Source: Bacteroidales bacterium | GTDB taxonomy: Bacteria > Bacteroidota > Bacteroidia > Bacteroidales > F082 | Length of the DNA: 64,000 nucleotides | Reading direction: 5' to 3' | Assembly: GCA_016936355.1 (NCBI GenBank) | Contig: JAFGYB010000050.1 | Coordinates: forward strand, 1 to 64,000 | Made by a program: the position numbers and the translations under genes | The notes under the pieces: model-generated | What the model saw: only the letters and a program-made list of their open reading frames with translations | What the model was told of the DNA's origin: nothing | Database searches by the model: none | Part shown: positions 36,701 to 43,614 of the stretch, piece by piece | Position numbering within the stretch: the stretch's first letter is position 1 | Layout: the number at the start of each line of letters is the position of its first letter

Positions 36701-37262
36701 CCCATGAAAAAAGGCCTTCAGAATTGGTCCCCAGCCATAAAATATGATGTTTTTTATCCACAGCTGTGGAATGAATGTGGCTCTGGATCGGGCCGTTCAG
36801 CTTTCTCCACCGGCCATTTTTATATTGATAAATGACACCAAAGTTTCCGGTAGCATATAAACTCTGATCTACTTGGGTGATTTGATACAAAGGATAGGGA
36901 GCAACCAGATCATGGTGAATGATGGTATTGTGCGCAATCTCAACCAAATGTGTTTTCCATTTCAGATCGATAATCAGAACCAGGATCCGATTGCTGTCGA
37001 TGACGACAGGCCTAATCAGTCGGTAGTTTTGATCTAAAACCAGCGAACCCAGATGAAATGTTTTCCATTGATTGTTTACAAAGTGGAGGATGGAATTGTG
37101 TTCATCCATTAACCAGAAATTGTTGATGGATTTTCCACCGATTATCTGAGTGATTTTGGTCGGTGTTTTCAGTGGAATCCACCGTGAGTTCACCCGGGCA
37201 AACATTACCTGAGAAAGCAAGAGAAAAAGGATTACTATTTTGAGTTTAGAATACATCTTCAC
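33723..37262 (-). CDS. Sensor histidine kinase with extracytoplasmic FG-GAP/ASPIC propeller
   Basis: A 1179-residue membrane kinase with unusual sensor architecture. Signal peptide about 1-22; a periplasmic propeller about 25-330 (WLGTNSEGLFSWDGKQF); at least seven FG-GAP/VCBS-type repeats about 340-690 (DFDLDGDLDIAL, DYDNDGDLDIL, DLDNDGDLDIY), likely Ca-binding; an ASPIC/UnbV-like domain about 690-790 (DAIGAKIWLYQKDSLIGYRQIG); several membrane helices about 805-890; then a cytoplasmic kinase with HATPase motifs N-box LENLLQNA, DNGMGI and GYGLYY. No standard HELRxPL H-box is seen; H915 in NFSHGSWAQ is a candidate phospho-acceptor. Its partner is the adjacent NtrC-type regulator. Confidence 0.9.
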   Translation of the reverse strand: MKMYSKLKIVILFLLLSQVMFARVNSRWIPLKTPTKITQIIGGKSINNFWLMDEHNSILHFVNNQWKTFHLGSLVLDQNYRLIRPVVIDSNRILVLIIDLKWKTHLVEIAHNTIIHHDLVAPYPLYQITQVDQSLYATGNFGVIYQYKNGRWRKLNGPIQSHIHSTAVDKKHHILWLGTNSEGLFSWDGKQFKNYRIPKDDNKSVLAEILIINDTLFINTGNNRSYFLNSSALEPISNEQAPFFTPLKLTHDGYFQIKTSQQNVFHVPYSIKMSSYAQLDDGHVLLLNQSNQLYSEYRYNGNFFNDFAAVSGIEGPRFNFTSSSISQGVPISSLYRKLRPSIVISDFNMDEFPDILLFNISDVRRPYFYLNTPENYFTDFALPYGLNANTYNSFFTYAYDLDGDNLPEIISADFKNNQYYLNVFKKTAGKYSISYSYLIPKKFSTNPTQGINFSDFDLDGDLDIALVYGYSNQGQGTLSFLLNNGYGSFTPSDTSQHSTFEGWNVKTIFADFNNDGFTDIFILRNWANDALYFKNPLAPSGWDQRPLPLAAGAPIQQRKISAAALDYDNDGDLDILRLAEMPFISLYENDGKGNFKDVTLQTGLNTLNSERKTGQFTVGDYDNNGFMDLFITSNERKGPQNHIFLNHKGRFTDRSVEMGITRGTISFAATCDLDNDGDLDIYGFNEGKNIYWKNNLDKPNFIQLKLRGVKSNTDAIGAKIWLYQKDSLIGYRQIGSMLNDLIVQNQNLIHFGVSENNTYNIHVLFPSGKSIRLKNISAGEQITLSEISFPLSLLYTLDNKVYSLLQNKEFISYLTVVILGFLILISCISYGIRKFDWDAQLTTLIITLNLFIFALILYTFSIYHNIFRYVMPLTIILFGSLSPIGFHLWIKNLFTKKTDKEQEFQLFQTLINFSHGSWAQSNLNSLQLLYENLSLSEIQQADYQAPFNKRKETFFNLTLPVIAEVSSELKNISSLKEMSQEIDEYKNQLSRLLEIDLSEIQHSDKELFSLNMNRLRSALSKIKKIIFSNHSCNPVTIIQNLNGELKKLKDHEQIDYRIFFSAMDPDVRVLMDPVALANILENLLQNALKAMKQTREKKLTVKLLDKETRIVIEVTDNGMGIAEDKYQAIFENGYSTTGSTGYGLYYSKKILAKYGGRIYVKESVQNKETSMVIELQKSS

Positions 37263-37296
37263 TGCAATTATTATCTGATGCGTCTGTTCGCCACAC

Positions 37297-37316
37297 TGTA
37301 GACGTGGTGATCTACA
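37297..37316. promoter_or_regulatory. Candidate enhancer dyad for the sigma-54 regulator
   Basis: TGTAGA-N8-TCTACA is centred about 100 bp upstream of the transcription start predicted from the sigma-54-like promoter, a typical location for an NtrC-type activator site. A weaker dyad with the same spacer, AATTG-N8-CAATT, lies at 37351-37368. Assignment to the adjacent regulator is inferred. Confidence 0.4.
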
Positions 37317-37379
37317 CTTCTTTATCGATCAATAGGTAAAAATAATCAAAAATTGCTAATAAACAATTAGTTCTGAAGA

Positions 37380-37396
37380 CTGGCATGAGGATTGAC
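37380..37396 (+). promoter_or_regulatory. Candidate sigma-54 promoter of the divergent operon
   Basis: CTGGCATGAGGATTGAC aligns with the -24/-12 consensus YTGGCACGRNNNTTGCW. The GG at 37382-37383 is correctly spaced, TTG is kept, and the -12 C is replaced by A. The predicted start is near 37407, just before the zinc-ribbon gene. A sigma-54 activator gene lies divergently next to it. Confidence 0.5.
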
Positions 37397-37413
37397 ATTG
37401 CAGAAAGAAACAA

Positions 37414-37629
37414 ATGATAAAAATGCAAAATCACGCTTCGCAATTTAAAATTTGCCCGGGATGTAATTATTTCTGCATCAAAGATGATCCCAATGAGTAC
37501 TGTCCTTTTTGTGGAGAAAAGTTGATCGATAAGTGTCCGAAATGCGATGCTGAAATAACAACACCCTATGCTCGGTTTTGCACTTTGTGCGGAAGTCTGT
37601 ATCCGGGAAGAAAAGTTGAAAATAAATAA
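37414..37629 (+). CDS. Small double zinc-ribbon protein
   Basis: A 71-residue protein with four CxxC knuckles (CPGC, CPFC, CPKC, CTLC) that should fold into two zinc ribbons of the DZR type. It has no signal peptide or membrane segment, so it is probably cytoplasmic, and the fold suggests protein or nucleic-acid binding. Starts at 37414 or 37423 are both possible. It is first in the operon behind the sigma-54-like promoter, 29 bp before the next gene. Its specific role is unknown. Confidence 0.75.
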   Translation: MIKMQNHASQFKICPGCNYFCIKDDPNEYCPFCGEKLIDKCPKCDAEITTPYARFCTLCGSLYPGRKVENK

Positions 37630-37658
37630 TAGCATTATAAACCTTAATATCTGAAATC

Positions 37659-38459
37659 ATGAAAAAAATCACATTCCTTATCGTTGCATTACTGGCTGCA
37701 TCATTCACATTTGGCCAAATGAAGTACAAACCCAAAGTTATTGTTGTTGTCTTAGGGCAGCACAATCCGACCTTTGAAGAATCCACGTTCCCCGATCTTC
37801 AATTTTATTACACCCCTGAAATGGTTTTGAAAACAAATACAATTTTAGGTAAAGCCTCGAAAAATGTTAATAAAAATGCCTGGTCCACTGCCATTGGTTT
37901 TGGCCGTTCTGCGGGTTCAGAAGCACACGACAGCTATACCGGATCTCCGGAAATACTTGTGAATAAGGGGATTCACTCGGGTGTCACGTATCTGCTGGAT
38001 AAAAACGGTGACATTGTTGGTAAAACATATAATGGTGAAAAAGCCGATTTTACATCAAATACCCCCATGCTGGTCGACTTTAAAAAGTTTCAACGGAAAA
38101 TTGTGTCAGAACCTTTGGGAGATCTATTAAAATCATTGATCAAAAAAGGAGAAACAGCTGGCGATCGTAAGAAAGCAGATTACCAGGATATTGGAACAAA
38201 GTTTATGGATTTTAATGTGGCCGATGTTAATGGAACGGAACACAGTATGAGCAGCCTGATCAAAGGCAATGAAGCCACTCTGGTAGTATTCATCTACATT
38301 AATTCAAAATATGATTTAAAAGAAGCCAAAAAAAGTGGCGCCGGTAAGAAAGGAAGAGACTACATGAACAGTGTGGCTCAAATTGTTGCCGCTGAACGTC
38401 AGATTGCTCCTTTGTATTCACTCGAAAAGGGAATCTTTGGAAAAAGGATTAAAGATTAG
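37659..38459 (+). CDS. Exported cysteine-free thioredoxin-fold-like protein
   Basis: A 266-residue protein with a signal peptide (about 1-19, ending TFGQ). Residues about 180-260 resemble an AhpC/TSA-type thioredoxin fold (IGTKFMDFNVADVNG, SSLIKGNEATLVVFIYINS) and residues about 110-125 (GVTYLLDKNGDIVGK) resemble the end of another such fold. There is not a single cysteine in the protein, so redox catalysis is excluded and a binding or scaffold role is more likely. It is the second gene of the operon under the sigma-54-like promoter. The fold assignment is moderate. Confidence 0.6.
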   Translation: MKKITFLIVALLAASFTFGQMKYKPKVIVVVLGQHNPTFEESTFPDLQFYYTPEMVLKTNTILGKASKNVNKNAWSTAIGFGRSAGSEAHDSYTGSPEILVNKGIHSGVTYLLDKNGDIVGKTYNGEKADFTSNTPMLVDFKKFQRKIVSEPLGDLLKSLIKKGETAGDRKKADYQDIGTKFMDFNVADVNGTEHSMSSLIKGNEATLVVFIYINSKYDLKEAKKSGAGKKGRDYMNSVAQIVAAERQIAPLYSLEKGIFGKRIKD

Positions 38460-38518
38460 CTGTGCCCGATAATAGATTCCGGATAACGAACTATAAAATC
38501 ACTACAAAATATAATACT

Positions 38519-41500
38519 ATGAAAAATATTTACAGAAATACATATTCCGTTACCGTCTTTGTTGTCCTGTTTGTATGGCTGTTATCTGGTACAATGCTTC
38601 TGGCAAGTAATACAGGCGTAGGAACAAAAAGTTACCCAATTAAATCCACAACAGCTGATACAATCTTTTCAACTGCAACCGGAGGAGACTGGAGTTCAAC
38701 GTCTACCTGGGTGGGAGATGTTGTTCCAACGGCAAATGATGATGTATCCATAGAAGGAACTGTAACCATTGATGCGAGCAAAGAGTGTAAGAGTCTGACA
38801 ATCAAAAATGGAAAGACGCTCAATAATGATAACTCGGCTCACACATTTATTATCCATGGAAATATGTCCAACTATGGGAGTGTAGATGCCTTTAGCGTCA
38901 ACTTTGATATCAAGGGCAATTTATATCTCGATGGTTATACTCAGGGAACTTTTAAAATGAACGGCACTACGGATCAGGAGGTTCGATATGTGTCCACCGC
39001 AGGATATAATCGTCCCATATTGCTTCTGTCAGATGTGACAGGCAGCTCTTACCAGTGGTACAAGGATAATACAGCCATAGCCAATGCTACGAGCAGTGCG
39101 TATGAAGTTATTGCTTCAGGTTCCATTGAAACGGCTGATTATAAATGTGTGGTTGACGGGACGGATTCAAGAACCATAAAATTCAGATGGGGCGCTGCAA
39201 CCCCAACCACAACAATCAGTGGAAAGGTAACCAATGCTCTCGATGGTACCGGAATTGCCGGGGCGCTGGTTGAGATTGCCGGTTTGACGACAACAACCGA
39301 TGCGAATGGGAACTATGAAATCACCGATATTCCGGAAGCTGTATTGAAAGCAGATTTTTCCGGAACACCCACATCGGGTAATGTTCCCTTAGCCGTCAAT
39401 TTTACCGATGAATCGGATGATGCGGCACATACTTTGACGGTATCGGCTAATGATTTTAACACCTACATTAACAGTCAGGTGGTGATCGCTACAGGGGAAA
39501 CCCTTACCATTGATGTATCTCTGTCACCGGTACTCTCAGAAGGCGAAATCAGGATTGTGTTAAACTGGGGTGCGGCTCCCAACGATCTGGATGCCCACCT
39601 GAAAACACCTTCCATTGACGGGACTGAGTATCATATCTATTATTCGAATAAAGGAAATGCTACATCTGCTCCCTATGCAACACTGGACTATGATGACAGA
39701 ACGGCCTATGGCCCGGAAACAGTAACGATTGCTCAACAGTTTTCGGGTACCTATAAGTATTATGTTTATAATTATTCCGGATCCCCGGATATAACTACCT
39801 CGAATGCAGTAGTTCAGGTATACGGAAGTTCGGGTTTAATTACTTCGGTAAATATTCCCACAACCGGTACCGGCCGGTACTGGAATGTACTGACACTGGA
39901 CGGAGGTACCGGACAAATCAGTGTGGTCAATGAAATTGTTGAATCACCACCGGTTGTTGATCCTCCGGAATCCACGGTTAAACCACCATTGACAGACGCT
40001 GAGCAGAAGTTATTGAAAGCTTCAAACTCCATTACGAGCTGGAGTTGGGATTTTGGGGACGGAACCACTTCAACGGAACAAAACCCCAGTCATACGTATA
40101 CAACTGCAGGGAATTATACTGTAAAGCTGACCATCGACAATGGAACCACCACATCTACAGAAACAAAGACCAGTTATATCACTGCCAATACATCTTCGGC
40201 CAGTGCCATAAAGGGTTTGGTAACTGATGCTGTGACTGGTAATGCTATTGGCGGTGCTACAGTTAAGATTGCCGGTTATACAACAACAACGGATGCTAAT
40301 GGTAATTATGAAATTACCGATATTCCAGAAGCTGTTCTTACGGCTGCCTTTTCGGGTACACCTGTTTCAGGTAATTCACCACTGGAAGTGAGCTTTACGG
40401 ACCGATCTACCGATGCAACCCATATTCTGGAAGTATCAGCCACCGATTACACTACTTATGTGAATAATCAGGTAGCCATTGGCGCCGGAGAAACGCTCAC
40501 GATGGATGTGTCACTTTCTCCAACCTTGTCTGCCGGTGAAATCCGGATCGTATTAAACTGGGGAGAAAATCCGAAAGATATGGATGCCCATTTAAAAACT
40601 CCTTCCATTGGCGGGTCGGAGTATCATATCTATTATTCGAGTAAGGGAAATGCAACATCCGCTCCTTATGCCACACTGGATCACGACGACCGGTATTCGT
40701 ACGGCCCCGAAACGGTTACCATATATGAACTTTATTCCGGTACTTATAAATACTATGTGTACAATTATTCCGGTTCACCGGACATTGTGACCTCAAATGC
40801 AGTGGTACAGGTATATAATTCAACAGGTTTAATTAAAACGGTCAACATACCCTCAACCGGTACCGGGCGCTACTGGAACGTACTGACAATTGACGGAGGT
40901 ACCGGTCAGGTAACAGTAGTTAATGAGATTTCCGGAACTGCTCCGGTAGTGAATCCGCCCGAACCTTCAGTGAAACCAGCGTTGTCAGCAGTGGAAGAAA
41001 AAATTGCAAACAGCACGAATTCCATTACCACCTGGAGCTGGGATTTCGGTGATGGATCAACCTCAACCGTTCAAAATCCGACACATACTTATCAAAGTGC
41101 CGGAAACTATACGGTACAACTGACAGTTGGAAATGGGACGACGACCGATACAGAATCCAAAACAAATTATGTTTCCGTCAGTCAGGCTTCCTCAGGATCG
41201 GTATTGTTTGAAAATTTTGATGGGGAAACATTTGTCCCCGCTGATTGGACACAAACCATCACTAATACTTCCAACACCTGGAAAAAAGGAAACGTTACAG
41301 ATCATTCATTTTCATCCATTGATCCGTCCAACGTCTATTCAGCCATCTGTCCCTATGTCGATGAGAACCAGGATGAATGGTTGCTAACTCCGGCCTTTTC
41401 ACTTTCCTCAGGAACCAGTACCTTGCAGTTTTATGCCGGCTATGGTACTGACTGGCTGGCTTATGCCACTTTAAAGCTGCACATATCCGTTGATGGTGGA

Positions 41501-41962
41501 ACTAATTGGACCAAGATATGGGAAGCGGAAAACGATAATAATGCCTGGAGTTGGCGCAAAGTCATGATTGATTTGAGTAGTTACTCAGGAAACCAAAATG
41601 TTAAACTGGGCTGGCAGTATGTAGGCAACGATGGCGATGTTATGGCTATCGACAGTGTATTGCTGACAGGTGGGGTAACAGGTATTGATGATCATTTTGA
41701 AGAGGAAGTTGGCCTGAAGAATTATCCGAATCCATTCTCGAATCAAACGACCATTTCCTTTAGTTTGACTGAAAGGCAGAAAGTCAAACTGGAAATTGTC
41801 AATATTCTTGGAAAAGTAGTGGATGTTCTTGTCGATGCAAATTTAAATAAAGGAAGCCATTCAGTGGTTTATTCCATCAATGGTGGTGTTTCGGGTATTT
41901 ATTTTTATCGACTCACTATTAACAACAGAACGATTGTCAGGAAAATGATACGAATTAAATAA
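38519..41962 (+). CDS. Large T9SS-exported PKD/YfaP-like/cleaved-adhesin protein
   Basis: A 1147-residue secreted protein. The ATG at 38519 is chosen because it opens a signal peptide (MKNIYRNTYSVTVFVVLFVW); the longer frame from a GTG at 38462 adds residues of no clear function. After an N-terminal beta-region (about 45-230) come two 331-residue tandem copies (about 233-563 and 564-894), each combining carboxypeptidase-regulatory-like, YfaP/DUF2135-like (GEIRIVLNWG, DMDAHLKTPS) and PKD (WSWDFGDGT) segments. A cleaved-adhesin/MAM-like domain (about 900-1050) and a T9SS type A tail (about 1070-1147, NYPNPFSNQTTISF) follow. A surface adhesin or matrix role is likely. Third gene of the operon. 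Confidence 0.88.
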   Translation: MKNIYRNTYSVTVFVVLFVWLLSGTMLLASNTGVGTKSYPIKSTTADTIFSTATGGDWSSTSTWVGDVVPTANDDVSIEGTVTIDASKECKSLTIKNGKTLNNDNSAHTFIIHGNMSNYGSVDAFSVNFDIKGNLYLDGYTQGTFKMNGTTDQEVRYVSTAGYNRPILLLSDVTGSSYQWYKDNTAIANATSSAYEVIASGSIETADYKCVVDGTDSRTIKFRWGAATPTTTISGKVTNALDGTGIAGALVEIAGLTTTTDANGNYEITDIPEAVLKADFSGTPTSGNVPLAVNFTDESDDAAHTLTVSANDFNTYINSQVVIATGETLTIDVSLSPVLSEGEIRIVLNWGAAPNDLDAHLKTPSIDGTEYHIYYSNKGNATSAPYATLDYDDRTAYGPETVTIAQQFSGTYKYYVYNYSGSPDITTSNAVVQVYGSSGLITSVNIPTTGTGRYWNVLTLDGGTGQISVVNEIVESPPVVDPPESTVKPPLTDAEQKLLKASNSITSWSWDFGDGTTSTEQNPSHTYTTAGNYTVKLTIDNGTTTSTETKTSYITANTSSASAIKGLVTDAVTGNAIGGATVKIAGYTTTTDANGNYEITDIPEAVLTAAFSGTPVSGNSPLEVSFTDRSTDATHILEVSATDYTTYVNNQVAIGAGETLTMDVSLSPTLSAGEIRIVLNWGENPKDMDAHLKTPSIGGSEYHIYYSSKGNATSAPYATLDHDDRYSYGPETVTIYELYSGTYKYYVYNYSGSPDIVTSNAVVQVYNSTGLIKTVNIPSTGTGRYWNVLTIDGGTGQVTVVNEISGTAPVVNPPEPSVKPALSAVEEKIANSTNSITTWSWDFGDGSTSTVQNPTHTYQSAGNYTVQLTVGNGTTTDTESKTNYVSVSQASSGSVLFENFDGETFVPADWTQTITNTSNTWKKGNVTDHSFSSIDPSNVYSAICPYVDENQDEWLLTPAFSLSSGTSTLQFYAGYGTDWLAYATLKLHISVDGGTNWTKIWEAENDNNAWSWRKVMIDLSSYSGNQNVKLGWQYVGNDGDVMAIDSVLLTGGVTGIDDHFEEEVGLKNYPNPFSNQTTISFSLTERQKVKLEIVNILGKVVDVLVDANLNKGSHSVVYSINGGVSGIYFYRLTINNRTIVRKMIRIK
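39215..41200 (+). repeat. 993-bp in-frame tandem duplication
   Basis: Two copies with a period of exactly 993 bp (331 codons): 39215-40207 and 40208-about 41200. The offset was checked on the shared GATATTCC at 39326 and 40319. The copies are clearly homologous but diverged in third positions and short linkers, so the duplication is not very recent. Confidence 0.85.
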
Positions 41963-42015
41963 TTGAAAAGTCAGAAAACAAGTTTTAGTAAAAACCTTAT
42001 TAATTTTAAAATTTT

Positions 42016-42528
42016 ATGAAAAAGTTATTTCTAATTTTAATTGGAGTCTTTATGTTGGGCAATACCTCCTTTGCACAATATAATGTAAACAAAACAAAGT
42101 ACAATGCAAGCGTTTATTCTTATCAGGCGGGAGATCCCTACAATCCGACACTGGCTGCAGTAGAATCACTTTTTGTTCCGGGTTTGGGTCAGGCCCTGGC
42201 CGGCGAAACGAAAAGAGGATTGATCATATTTGGCAGTTATGCAGGGTGTTGGGTGGTTTATGGTATCGGCGCTGGTATGGTTTCGAGAAACCTGGATAAT
42301 GGCGGCGGATGGGCACTTGTGATTGCCGGATCTGTCGGTGCAGGGGTGATTGGAGTATGGAATATATTCGACGCGGCAAAAGTGGCTAAAATCAATAATT
42401 TAGCCTACAGGGCCAACAAGAAAACATCCATGCGGATCAACCTGCAACCTTACGTCGGTCAAATGATCAATATGCCGGCACAACCCAGTCAAATTCCGGT
42501 TGGGATGAGTTTGATGGTGAAGTTTTAA
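42016..42528 (+). CDS. Small exported/membrane protein (DUF5683-like)
   Basis: A 170-residue protein with an N-terminal signal segment (about 1-20, ending SFAQ), a conserved-looking SLFVPGLGQALAGETKRGLIIFGSY motif that recalls DUF5683/TM2-like proteins, and two hydrophobic helices (about 70-90 and 98-118). Function unknown. It is last in the operon, 53 bp after the adhesin-like gene, and is followed by a strong terminator. A role in anchoring or exporting the adhesin is possible but not shown. Confidence 0.65.
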   Translation: MKKLFLILIGVFMLGNTSFAQYNVNKTKYNASVYSYQAGDPYNPTLAAVESLFVPGLGQALAGETKRGLIIFGSYAGCWVVYGIGAGMVSRNLDNGGGWALVIAGSVGAGVIGVWNIFDAAKVAKINNLAYRANKKTSMRINLQPYVGQMINMPAQPSQIPVGMSLMVKF

Positions 42529-42577
42529 CAGTTTAAACTGTTGATGAAAACAGAATCATTTTGGATTTGTTTTTTTG

Positions 42578-42611
42578 AAAAGAGTCGGGTATACAGATCC
42601 CGACTCTTTTT
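42578..42611 (+). terminator. Terminator of the sigma-54-linked operon
   Basis: A 12-bp stem AAAAGAGTCGGG (42578-42589) / CCCGACTCTTTT (42599-42610) ends in a T-run. It overlaps the stop of the convergent stress-protein gene and, by its symmetry, may act on both strands. Confidence 0.9.
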
Positions 42612-43483
42612 TATTTGTTTTCGTGCATGGCCAGCATGGGTAATTCCAGGTTAAAGAAGTCTTTTTTGTGAAAATCGTGAGTAGTAAACAAATCTTTGAT
42701 TATGTGTTTCTTTTCTGAAAGAAAAGCGATCATATCAATGGAATTGTATTCGGCAAATGTACGAAGCGCCTCTATTTTGTTCCCCGATTTGACAATGGAA
42801 AATTTCATTGTCCCTTTTTTCAGTTCATGGTCGAATGCCTGTTCCAGTTCTTCCATCAGGATGTTGATCTCCTGATCTTCTTTATCGGGTGAGAAATGAC
42901 AAACATGGAGGGTGAACTTTTTATTTTCAGTGAGTGAAAGGATGCGTTTCAGAGTATAAATATCCAGTTTGTTGAAATTGGTGGGGTACATGATGTTTTT
43001 CAACCGGTAGTCGGAGTAATCTTCGGGGACTGCCAATACAGGAACCGGAGCTTTATTCATAATCTTTTCGGCCATGCTTCCTTCCAGGAACCCTTTTTTC
43101 CCTTGTCCCCGGGTACCCATGACCACCAGGTCGGGTTCAAGCTCTTCAGTTGCTTCAGTGATTTCCCACTGCGGGTCGCCTCCCTCAAGACTGTATGCAA
43201 CTTTGACTTCCAACTGCTGTTCTTTGATGTATTTTTTTAATTCGGAGACAAACTCTTTCATGGTTTCTTCGGCCTGTTCCTTCATGGCAAGAATAACATC
43301 ACTGTTAAAGAACGCATCAGTATCCATTCCTCCCGGAAAACTGGAGTCAGGAATCATAATCTGATCGTTGTATATGTGGTACAAATGAAGGGTAGCAGAT
43401 TGCCCTACCAAAAAATGCAGGGCGTAATGACAGGAATTCATGCTCCCATCAGAAAAGTCAACAGGAATGAGAACTACTTTCAT
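42611..43483 (-). CDS. Tandem-domain universal stress protein
   Basis: A 290-residue cytoplasmic protein with two UspA domains. The first (about 1-145) keeps the nucleotide-binding signature G-2X-G-9X-G(S) in GTRGQGKKGFLEGS and the following VPVLAVP. The second (about 150-285) lacks a clear signature and is probably structural. Its own -7 element lies upstream. No functional link to the neighbouring secretion-like genes is evident. Confidence 0.9.
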   Translation of the reverse strand: MKVVLIPVDFSDGSMNSCHYALHFLVGQSATLHLYHIYNDQIMIPDSSFPGGMDTDAFFNSDVILAMKEQAEETMKEFVSELKKYIKEQQLEVKVAYSLEGGDPQWEITEATEELEPDLVVMGTRGQGKKGFLEGSMAEKIMNKAPVPVLAVPEDYSDYRLKNIMYPTNFNKLDIYTLKRILSLTENKKFTLHVCHFSPDKEDQEINILMEELEQAFDHELKKGTMKFSIVKSGNKIEALRTFAEYNSIDMIAFLSEKKHIIKDLFTTHDFHKKDFFNLELPMLAMHENK

Positions 43484-43540
43484 GAGCTTCTGTTTTAATA
43501 ATTAACAATGAACAGGTTACGTACGATACCTCGCTTACCT

Positions 43541-43548
43541 CAAAGATA
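43541..43548 (-). promoter_or_regulatory. -7 promoter element for the universal stress protein gene
   Basis: On the minus strand this reads TATCTTTG, an ideal TAnnTTTG match, about 58 bp upstream of the start at 43483. The -33 region is not recognisable. Confidence 0.5.
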
Positions 43549-43614
43549 AACAATCTGTATAAACCGTTGGAGGAAATTATTATAAGCTCTGTTAAAATTT
43601 TAGGCTCTACCCGA

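Noticed and set aside
38462-38518. Upstream GTG extension of the large adhesin-like protein
   Set aside because: It would bury the signal peptide that starts at 38519 and the extra 19 residues have no signal-like character.
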